Position numbers and translations under genes: made by a program. A stretch of DNA of 10,635 nucleotides. Origin: Candidatus Bathyarchaeota archaeon (GTDB lineage Archaea > Thermoproteota > Bathyarchaeia > RBG-16-48-13 > GCA-020355125). The notes beneath the pieces are model-generated. The model was given only the letters and a program-made list of their open reading frames with translations, did not search any database and was not told the origin of the DNA. The DNA is taken from positions 1 through 10,635 of the forward strand of contig JAUWWH010000009.1 of assembly GCA_030617005.1 (NCBI GenBank). The letters are read 5' to 3'. The first letter of the stretch is position 1. Every line of letters begins with the position of its first letter. Positions 5,394 through 10,635 of this stretch are shown here, piece after piece.

Positions 5394-6599
5394 TTATGTC
5401 CTTCTCTTAGCAGAGAAGATTTTTATCACATCTCCTCCCTTAAGAATATAACCCTCACCAAGCCTCCTCTTAGTCCGTACATTTATCGCATGGATAAAGC
5501 CTTCACCGAGTTCTGTATGGATCATGTAAGCGAAACCCTTTGCAGTTGTACCATATGGGATTAGATATACGTCAGGTAGAACCTGCCCATCATGGTTACT
5601 CAGCCGTTCAACGTTCTCTACTGGATAGACTACTATCATTTGTAGGAGATTAAAGAAGGTTCTATTCAAAACTTCTTGGACGCCCGTTGAACCCCATCTC
5701 TCTAAAATTCTACTCTTAATCGTAATTAAAGCATTTTTCTGATCAGATGTCAAAACCTTAGGCTTCAAAATATTAAAGGTGCATGCTCCAGGAATGTAAT
5801 CAATTAATCCTTTCTCTGCAGCCCTCCGAAGAGCGAGTTCAGCCTCAGCACAACAGGGAACTACATTATATCCTTTTTCTCTCAATAATTTAATATTCGC
5901 CTCAGCATAAGGTAGATCTATCTTATTGGCGGCGATAATCATGGGTTTAGAAATCTTCCTGAGTTCCTTTGTAAAAGATACGAGATCTTCCTCCGTCCAT
6001 TTTGCTGGAGTATCAACGTCAATTTCCATCTGTTTTAAAGCCGTTATAATGTGATGTTTCTTAATAGATAATCCACTTAATCTATTAAGCAAAAGATCTT
6101 CAAATGTAATCCTTGCCGTAGCAACCTTTTGACAGATCCTTTTCCAATCCTTCTTAATAATTCTCATTAACCACATAGTAATTTCATAATCAAGAAACTC
6201 CACATCGGTGATAGGATTCCTTGTTCCTGGTTTACATGAATTACCCTCCTCATCAGTTGCACCTGCAACATCAACAATGTGAACCAAGGCATCAGCCTTC
6301 ATAATTTCATCGAGAAAGTAATTACCCAAACCTTTTCCGCGCCATGATCCAGGAATGAGCCCTGCGCAGTCTATAAGTTCAATAGGGATAAGGCGGGTCC
6401 CATTTAAACAAATGGAATTCTGAGGTTGATCTGTTACGTTAAATTCATGGCAGACACAAGAACTTCTGAGGTAGGCTATTCCCCTATTGGGTTTGATTGT
6501 AGTAAAAGGTCTATTTTCTATAGGGATAGGGATCAAAGTTAATCCACTAAAGAATGTACTCTTTCCCGTATTGGGCTTCCCTACAACCCCTACCAACAT
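5394..6599 (-). CDS. Obg/YchF-family GTPase with C-terminal TGS domain
   Basis: The 401 residues match the archaeal YchF-related branch of the Obg GTPases. G1 is GKPNTGKST (7-15), PFTTIKPNRG (31-40) is the switch I region, G3 is DCAG (77-80), RGKGLGNYFLDEI follows, G4 is NKID (225-228) and G5 is CAEAE (250-254). The last 80 or so residues (YPVENV to GDVIKIFSAKRR) form the TGS domain. Members bind GTP or ATP and act on ribosomes or stress responses; the precise archaeal role is unsettled. A Cys/His group after switch I (C48, C50, H51, C64) is a reduced form of a cysteine-rich insert that I recall from archaeal homologues. A GGAGG site (6612-6616) precedes the ATG by 12 nt, rather far. The gene is convergent with DUF2095. 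Confidence 0.88.
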   Translation of the reverse strand: MLVGVVGKPNTGKSTFFSGLTLIPIPIENRPFTTIKPNRGIAYLRSSCVCHEFNVTDQPQNSICLNGTRLIPIELIDCAGLIPGSWRGKGLGNYFLDEIMKADALVHIVDVAGATDEEGNSCKPGTRNPITDVEFLDYEITMWLMRIIKKDWKRICQKVATARITFEDLLLNRLSGLSIKKHHIITALKQMEIDVDTPAKWTEEDLVSFTKELRKISKPMIIAANKIDLPYAEANIKLLREKGYNVVPCCAEAELALRRAAEKGLIDYIPGACTFNILKPKVLTSDQKNALITIKSRILERWGSTGVQEVLNRTFFNLLQMIVVYPVENVERLSNHDGQVLPDVYLIPYGTTAKGFAYMIHTELGEGFIHAINVRTKRRLGEGYILKGGDVIKIFSAKRRT

Positions 6600-6630
6600 T
6601 TGAATTATGATCCTCCAAGTTATATGTTAA

Positions 6631-6640
6631 ATTTTATAAA
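6631..6640 (-). promoter_or_regulatory. Probable TATA box for the GTPase gene
   Basis: The minus strand reads TTTATAAAAT, preceded by CCAC. A start about 25 nt downstream would fall near 6611, right at the GGAGG site, giving a leader of roughly a dozen nucleotides. Confidence 0.5.
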
Positions 6641-7010
6641 GTGGATAATAAAAAGATATAGAACTCAACATTAAATAATATTCAATAAAAAGACAAAAAG
6701 TCATCATTTTTAAGGCATATTTTAAAAAAAATCACTCTATTTTAATGTCTACAGATAACTATCTAATCAAAAGACAGCGAATTCATATATTTAAACAACT
6801 GTTTTGGAAGTAAATTCACAATAAGATGAAGAATGGAGTCACGAGTAAAATAAATATCTTTAAAAAAATATTAACAAAAGCACATTAATATGGGGAGAAT
6901 TCATCAATTTTTATATAATCGCAAACATATAAATGTAATCATGGATACGGACAACAAAAAATCAGTTAATATCACAAACATAAAATGATAACAATCTGGG
7001 AAATTGATTA
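6641..7010. other. AT-rich divergent intergenic region
   Basis: Together with the GTPase leader this is the longest non-coding stretch of the window (about 410 bp). It is very rich in A and T, has many short A and T runs, and no RNA gene or long repeat that I can recognise. At its right end are two TATA-like boxes (6911-6918 and 6926-6934) that could drive the radical SAM gene, and a 15-codon ATG frame at 6941-6988. The part 6650-6900 shows nothing I can name. Confidence 0.5.
6911..6918 (+). promoter_or_regulatory. Probable TATA box upstream of the radical SAM gene
   Basis: TTATATAA after a T run predicts a transcript start around 6940. A second box, CATATAAAT (6926-6934), would start near 6956. 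Either gives a leader of 55-70 nt, longer than elsewhere in the window. Confidence 0.45.
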
Positions 7011-8429
7011 ATGGAAAATGTACTCTTTATAAATCCGCCTCAAAGTTTTGAGAGAAAGGGAACTTCCGAAGGGTTAGCCCTCCCTCTCGGTCTTCTTTAT
7101 TTAAAAGCAATGATACCGGAGTGTAACACGAAAGTACTTGACCTCTCAGTATCAGAGAACCCAAAAAGAACCTTCATAGAGATCTTGGAATCGAAAGATT
7201 GGAATGTTATCGGAATCACAGTTTTAACTTATAGTTTAGATACCATTCGCCAGCTTGTAAACTTAGTAAAGAAAAATGGTAACACGTATCTTATTGGAGG
7301 GGGTCCACATGCAACTCTCGCACCTAATGATTGCATAGATATGGGGTTCGACGCAGTAGTTATCGGAGAGGGTGAGCAGATCATAGCCGATGTGATCAAA
7401 AATAAACCAAAAGGGATACTCCAAGGAAAACCTATTAAAAATCTTGATGAGATACCGTTCCCCGATAGAAGCACTTTAGATAATACAAAATACGGTGTTT
7501 TTGGGTTTTTACAGGTACCAGGGCTCGCAACCAATATAGTGACATCAAGAGGATGCCCCTTCAACTGTACCTTCTGTGGACGGATAATAAGAGGATCTGT
7601 GAGAAGAAGATCCGTGGCATCAGTAATAAATGAACTTAAAGAATTAAAAAAACAAGGATTTAAAAACATCTTCATTTCAGATGACTATTTTATCACAAAC
7701 AAGAGATGGGCAATAGCTTTCTGCAATGCGTTAAAGAAGGAAAAAATGAGATTTAATTTCTTTTATCAGACAAGAATAGATAATTTTGATAAAGAATCTG
7801 CCGAAATCCTTAGAGAAGCAGGAACTCAATACATAAGTTTTGGCATAGAATCTATCCACCCTAATATCTTAAAATTCTATAACAAAACTAGTAAACCAAC
7901 TAAATGGCGAGAACTCACCGAGAAAGCGCTTGGATACTGCAATGACACAGGCATCTATTCCCAAGCATCATTGATAATTGGAGCTCCTATGGAAACGGAA
8001 GAGTTGTTTTGGGAAAGCTATGATTTCGTACGTGAGAACGGAGCAGATACAATTAACGTAAACCCTTTAATGTATATGGTAGGTTCAGAAATATGGAAAG
8101 ACGCGGTGAAAAAAGGGATAATAAAAAGTAATGAGTATCTTATAGCTGCCAATAAAAGAAAACTCTGCTCTATACCTCCAGAAAGAATAGACGAAATATG
8201 TTCTGAAGTTTTTGAAAAAGTTACAAGTAATTATGGTCATGTTTTATCCAAGACTCTTCGACACATCGATAGGTTTAGAATTAAACTCATATCGATAGGA
8301 ATCAAGAAATTTATTTCATGGAACATGCTAGGCGGGGATTGGAGAAAGCATTATGATATTATGAAAGAATTTGGTTATGGAAAGACTTTTCTTGAAAAAC
8401 CAGAAAAGAGGACAAAATCCAATCTTTGA
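7011..8429 (+). CDS. B12-binding-domain radical SAM protein
   Basis: The protein has 472 residues. Residues 1-135 have the Rossmann-like cobalamin-binding layout: VLFINPP (4-10), PLGLLYL (25-31), GITVLTYS (68-75), GGGPHATLAP (96-105) and VIGEGEQ (117-123). The base-off signature DxHxxG is absent, so cobalamin, if bound, is not held through that histidine. Residues 175-345 are a radical SAM barrel with the 4Fe-4S motif CPFNCTFC (C182, C186, C189), then ISDDYF, RIDNF, ISFGIES and LIIGAPMET. Family members methylate unreactive carbons or build cofactors and lipids; I cannot name the substrate. The C-terminal 90 residues are basic and unassigned. Translation probably starts at ATG 7011 with only a weak CTGGGA 10 nt ahead. 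It has no co-transcribed partner and is flanked by AT-rich gaps, so it may be a late insertion. Confidence 0.87.
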   Translation: MENVLFINPPQSFERKGTSEGLALPLGLLYLKAMIPECNTKVLDLSVSENPKRTFIEILESKDWNVIGITVLTYSLDTIRQLVNLVKKNGNTYLIGGGPHATLAPNDCIDMGFDAVVIGEGEQIIADVIKNKPKGILQGKPIKNLDEIPFPDRSTLDNTKYGVFGFLQVPGLATNIVTSRGCPFNCTFCGRIIRGSVRRRSVASVINELKELKKQGFKNIFISDDYFITNKRWAIAFCNALKKEKMRFNFFYQTRIDNFDKESAEILREAGTQYISFGIESIHPNILKFYNKTSKPTKWRELTEKALGYCNDTGIYSQASLIIGAPMETEELFWESYDFVRENGADTINVNPLMYMVGSEIWKDAVKKGIIKSNEYLIAANKRKLCSIPPERIDEICSEVFEKVTSNYGHVLSKTLRHIDRFRIKLISIGIKKFISWNMLGGDWRKHYDIMKEFGYGKTFLEKPEKRTKSNL

Positions 8430-8533
8430 CATCGAACTCGAAATAAGTCTAACTGTAAACTTCACAGAATTTACTATTGAATAGAAGTTATAACAAACTT
8501 TATCAATATCAAAGATTTCCATCTAGTACTAAA

Positions 8534-8542
8534 ACTATAAAT
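8534..8542 (+). promoter_or_regulatory. Probable TATA box for the eL15 operon
   Basis: ACTATAAAT predicts a start near 8563 and a leader of about 27 nt before the TTG at 8590. The rest of the gap from 8430 shows no other signal. Confidence 0.5.
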
Positions 8543-8589
8543 TGAACATCAATAGTTGTAACATAATCCTCCAAAGAGGGTAGAGAACA

Positions 8590-9120
8590 TTGTATAAATA
8601 CGAAACTAAGGCTTGGAAGAACCTTGACGAATCGTCAATGAAAGAGGTAACTAAACAAAGACATATGAAATGGAGAAGACAACCAGCAATTATCAGAACA
8701 GAGAAACCCTTACGATTAAGCAGGGCGCGTACCCTTGGATATAAAGCTAAACAAGGATTCATAATGATCCGCGTAAGAATCCGAAGAGGAGGACTACGCA
8801 AAGTCCCTCCAAGGGGGGGACGAAGACAGAGACACAGTGGTGTAACTAAATTCACCCCCAAAAAAAGTATGAGAATGATAGCCGAGGAACGAGGGAACAG
8901 GAAGTTTCCAAATCTCGAGGTTTTAAATTCCTATTGGGTCGGTGAAGACGGACAATATAAGTGGTTTGAGGTGATCTTAGTTGATAAAACAAAATTGTCG
9001 ACAGAAGAGAGCGGTAGAATTCTTGGTAAGACTCCTAGAAGAGCGTATAGGGGACTAACATCGGCAGGGAAGACAGTAAGAGGGTTGAGGAAGAAGCGGG
9101 GTTTGAAAGTAAAAGGATGA
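8590..9120 (+). CDS. rpl15e: Large-subunit ribosomal protein eL15
   Basis: This 176-residue, very basic 50S protein shows the eL15 pattern: YKYETKAWK at the start, RHMKWRRQPAIIRTEKPLRL, RARTLGYKAKQGFIMIRVRIRRGG (46-69), RGGRRQRHSGVTKFTPKKS, then LNSYWVGEDGQYKWFEVILVD (112-132) and the terminal RGLTSAGKTVRGLRKKRG. It is slightly shorter than many archaeal relatives, mainly at the C-terminus. The start is TTG at 8590, with GAGGG (8576-8580) 9 nt ahead; the first conserved residues follow directly, so there is no room for a later start. In many archaea eL15 opens the exosome/RNase P/proteasome gene cluster, and it does so here. Confidence 0.95.
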   Translation: MYKYETKAWKNLDESSMKEVTKQRHMKWRRQPAIIRTEKPLRLSRARTLGYKAKQGFIMIRVRIRRGGLRKVPPRGGRRQRHSGVTKFTPKKSMRMIAEERGNRKFPNLEVLNSYWVGEDGQYKWFEVILVDKTKLSTEESGRILGKTPRRAYRGLTSAGKTVRGLRKKRGLKVKG

Positions 9121-9177
9121 ATATTCTTAGGATACTCCCAAAATATAGGGTGTGCGTACTGTTCTTCGGAGAAAGGT

Positions 9178-9222
9178 GAATTGATCTTCATTATTCTCTT
9201 AGAGATAATCGGAATTGATCTT
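9178..9222. repeat. Direct 11-bp repeat bracketing a palindrome
   Basis: GAATTGATCTT occurs at 9178-9188 and again at 9212-9222. Between the copies, 9190-9209 reads as a near-perfect palindrome (ATTAT-T-CTCT / AGAG-ATAAT around a central T). It lies in the 131-bp gap between eL15 and the COG1325 gene. It could be a protein-binding site, a processing signal of a polycistronic message, or chance. A small frame with a ribosome-binding-like AAAGGTGAA (TTG 9181 to stop 9225, 14 codons, Ile/Leu-rich) runs through it. Confidence 0.45.
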
Positions 9223-9251
9223 TAATATCCACAACATCTAGATAGATACGT

Positions 9252-9722
9252 ATGAAAAAACATCAACCTCAAAAAAAGGGAAATACTGGGAAGGGGTTAA
9301 AGAGATCAATCTCATATGTGGAAATCTCTTTCATCGTCCATGTAACAGAGGACTTACAAAAAGTGTTAAAGGCTGTTAGGAATCTACTCCCCGTGCCATA
9401 TAGCAATAATGTTTCTTTTAAAAAAAAGAATTTATGGGGACATCACAAAAACCTCATCATCCTAGTAAAAACTACAATAAGGAAGAAAAATGTTGTCTAT
9501 GCACTTATAGAAAACTTGTATAAGAAACTAAATATAAATGACAAAGATGAATTATCAAAAGATTTTAACCAACGGTTAGACAATAAAAAAAAGTTTTTTT
9601 TACGATTAGATAAACAGAGAGCATACCTAGGAAAAATCGAACTTAACAATATTGATCCAATTCTCATAAAGATTAAACTAAACTTCTTCCCTAACAACTT
9701 TAAAGAGATAATCAAATCCTAA
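9252..9722 (+). CDS. Exosome-operon RNA-binding protein (COG1325 type)
   Basis: The protein has 156 residues. It matches the archaeal RNA-binding family encoded in the exosome superoperon: YVEISFIVHVTEDLQKVLKAVRNLLP (22-47), WGHHKNLIILVK (62-73; usually GHYGNPI), ALIENLY, and the C-terminal FFLRLDKQRAYLGKIEL (115-131) with DPILIKIKL. The fold is presumably alpha/beta, and the link to exosome or RNase P function rests on gene order. The ATG at 9252 lacks a ribosome-binding site and adds about 20 basic residues before the usual family start. A GTG at 9318 is an alternative but would cut the first strand. Codons 111-117 contain an A8-G-T8 stretch (9585-9601). Pop5 follows 29 nt downstream. Confidence 0.82.
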   Translation: MKKHQPQKKGNTGKGLKRSISYVEISFIVHVTEDLQKVLKAVRNLLPVPYSNNVSFKKKNLWGHHKNLIILVKTTIRKKNVVYALIENLYKKLNINDKDELSKDFNQRLDNKKKFFLRLDKQRAYLGKIELNNIDPILIKIKLNFFPNNFKEIIKS

Positions 9723-9751
9723 TAAATGATTGATCTTTTAGTGAAAAATCT

Positions 9752-10081
9752 TTGATTAAACTAATAAAAAGGCGATATATAGCATTCCGCATGAAACCCA
9801 GTATAAAGATATCTAAGAGAGAAATATACAACATCTTAATTAAAGAGATATCGACAAGTACAAATGTAAAAACGAGAGATGACCTTTATATATGGGTTAT
9901 AAAATTAGATGTAGAAAAGGGATTAGGAATAATCAGATGTGGACATAACTCTCTTAATCAAATTTTACAATCAATTCAAGAAGCGGAGGGAATCCTGAAA
10001 GAATTAAAGTTGAGGACGCTTGGAACATCAGGTTCAATAAAAACATTGAAGAGGAAGTTTTTATCCAAGGAGTTTAAATGA
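9752..10081 (+). CDS. rnp2: Ribonuclease P protein component 2 (Pop5)
   Basis: The protein has 109 residues, the normal Pop5 length. It shows the N-terminal KRRYIAFRM (6-14), a middle WVIKLDVEKGLGIIRCGHNSL (48-68, family pattern GIIRC-H) and the C-terminal RTLGTSGSIKTLKRKFL (88-104), which are diagnostic. Pop5 pairs with Rpp30 on the catalytic domain of the RNase P RNA and helps remove 5' leaders from pre-tRNA. The start is TTG 9752 with a GTGA (9741-9744) 7 nt ahead; the next in-frame ATG (9791) would remove the first strand. Its usual partner gene for Rpp30, often directly upstream, is absent here. Confidence 0.9.
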   Translation: MIKLIKRRYIAFRMKPSIKISKREIYNILIKEISTSTNVKTRDDLYIWVIKLDVEKGLGIIRCGHNSLNQILQSIQEAEGILKELKLRTLGTSGSIKTLKRKFLSKEFK

Positions 10082-10113
10082 GGAATCATATTTGTTTAAA
10101 CAATTACGAAAAG

Positions 10114-10122
10114 GTTTTTAAT
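10114..10122 (+). promoter_or_regulatory. Probable promoter for the proteasome alpha gene
   Basis: CGAAAAGG followed by TTTTTAATT resembles a BRE plus TATA box. It predicts a start near 10143 and a leader of about 35 nt before the ATG at 10178. The 96-bp gap after Pop5 supports a separate promoter. Confidence 0.45.
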
Positions 10123-10177
10123 TCCTTTAACATCTTCAAAAGAGAAAGTATTTAGTATATTGGAGGTTGAATAATAA

Positions 10178-10635
10178 ATGGCTATGTTTACTTCACCGAG
10201 TGCCTATGATAGGTCTATTACGATTTTTTCACCAGATGGTCGACTATTCCAAGTTGAATATGCCTTAGAAACCGTGAAGAGAGGATCAACTGTTTTAGGG
10301 ATAGCATGCCATGAGGGGGTTGTGTTAGGTGCTGAAGAGAGAACTACTTCAAGGTTACAGAACCCAAATTTCGGATGGAAAATTTTCGAGATAGATAATC
10401 ATGTTGGTGTTGCTGTATCTGGACTTAGCTCAGATGCGAGAATTTTGGTTGATCAAGCGAGAATACATGCTCAAAGCAATAGATTAATGTATGATGAACC
10501 AATAGATATCGCAATCTTATCTAAAAGAATTGGTAATGTTGAACAAGTCTACACTCAACATGCAGGAGTACGCCCCTTTGGAGTTTCTTTAATCTTTGGA
10601 GGCGTCGATAAAGTAGGGAGTAAGGTTTTTCAGAC
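10178..10635 (+). CDS. psmA: Proteasome subunit alpha, N-terminal part
   Basis: The gene runs past the right edge; 152 residues are present. The gate motif YDR (10-12), then ITIFSPDGRLFQVEYALE (14-31), SGLSSDARILVDQAR (81-95), NRLMYDEPI and YTQHAGVRPFGVSLIFGG (125-142) identify the alpha subunit of the 20S proteasome, the outer ring that gates access and docks the PAN or Cdc48 ATPase. K68 corresponds to the lysine (K66 in Thermoplasma) that binds the HbYX tail. The segment before it reads NPNFGWKIF rather than the common SxEKIF, a visible departure close to the ATPase docking pocket. A GGAGGT site (10162-10167) lies 10 nt before the ATG. SBDS, Rrp4 and Rrp41 genes would be expected next. Confidence 0.95.
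   Translation, partial: MAMFTSPSAYDRSITIFSPDGRLFQVEYALETVKRGSTVLGIACHEGVVLGAEERTTSRLQNPNFGWKIFEIDNHVGVAVSGLSSDARILVDQARIHAQSNRLMYDEPIDIAILSKRIGNVEQVYTQHAGVRPFGVSLIFGGVDKVGSKVFQ

Noticed and set aside
6650..6900. Possible small RNA or C/D box RNA in the AT-rich gap
   Set aside because: I found no paired C (RUGAUGA) and D (CUGA) boxes at suitable spacing, no GC-rich core and no stable stem; only short AT repeats.
7229..7675. 148-codon minus-strand frame opposite the radical SAM gene
   Set aside because: It lies wholly within the well-supported radical SAM gene, and its low-complexity Ser/Pro/Phe content is typical of an antisense reading.
8535..8861. Minus-strand frame overlapping the eL15 start
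   Set aside because: It covers the eL15 promoter and N-terminus, with no recognisable domain and no ribosome-binding site.

Overview
This window is archaeal chromosome. The evidence is gene content: the archaeal/eukaryotic-type ribosomal proteins eS1 (S3Ae) and eL15, a KEOPS Pcc1-like domain, the RNase P protein Pop5, an archaeal exosome-linked RNA-binding protein (COG1325 type), a 20S proteasome alpha subunit and a DUF2095 protein. Upstream signals also look archaeal, with TATA-like boxes about 25 nt ahead of probable transcript starts. The DNA is AT-rich, genes are compact, and TTG and GTG starts are frequent. A TACK-type lineage (for example Bathyarchaeia-like) would fit, but I cannot fix the taxon from the sequence alone. 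I see no tRNA, rRNA, CRISPR array, insertion sequence or phage gene.

Left part (1-1344): the start of an acyl-CoA carboxylase carboxyltransferase gene runs leftward out of the window. An imperfect palindrome sits at its predicted transcription start, directly next to its TATA box. Facing the other way are a GYD-domain gene and an EF-Tu-domain-2-like small protein gene, 16 nt apart, then a small two-helix membrane protein.

Middle (1431-5384): a run of rightward genes. The first encodes a phosphoserine-phosphatase-like HAD domain fused to a C-terminal KEOPS Pcc1-like domain. After it come eS1, a stand-alone nucleotidyltransferase, a two-domain sugar-1-phosphate nucleotidylyltransferase/acetyltransferase (ST0452/GlmU type) and a DUF2095 protein. 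A leftward Obg/YchF-type GTPase converges on this run with only 9 bp between stop codons.

Right part (6600-10635): an AT-rich gap of about 410 bp precedes a lone B12-binding-type radical SAM gene. Then comes the left end of the archaeal 'exosomal superoperon': eL15, the COG1325 RNA-binding protein, Pop5 and the proteasome alpha subunit (cut by the window end). The RNase P subunit Rpp30, often found between COG1325 and Pop5, is missing here.

Most of the window is translation, tRNA-modification, RNA-processing and proteolysis housekeeping. The parts most worth a second look are the HAD-Pcc1 fusion with its altered substrate residues, the operator-like palindrome at the carboxylase promoter, the repeat-bracketed palindrome upstream of the COG1325 gene, and the uncharacterised nucleotidyltransferase beside eS1.
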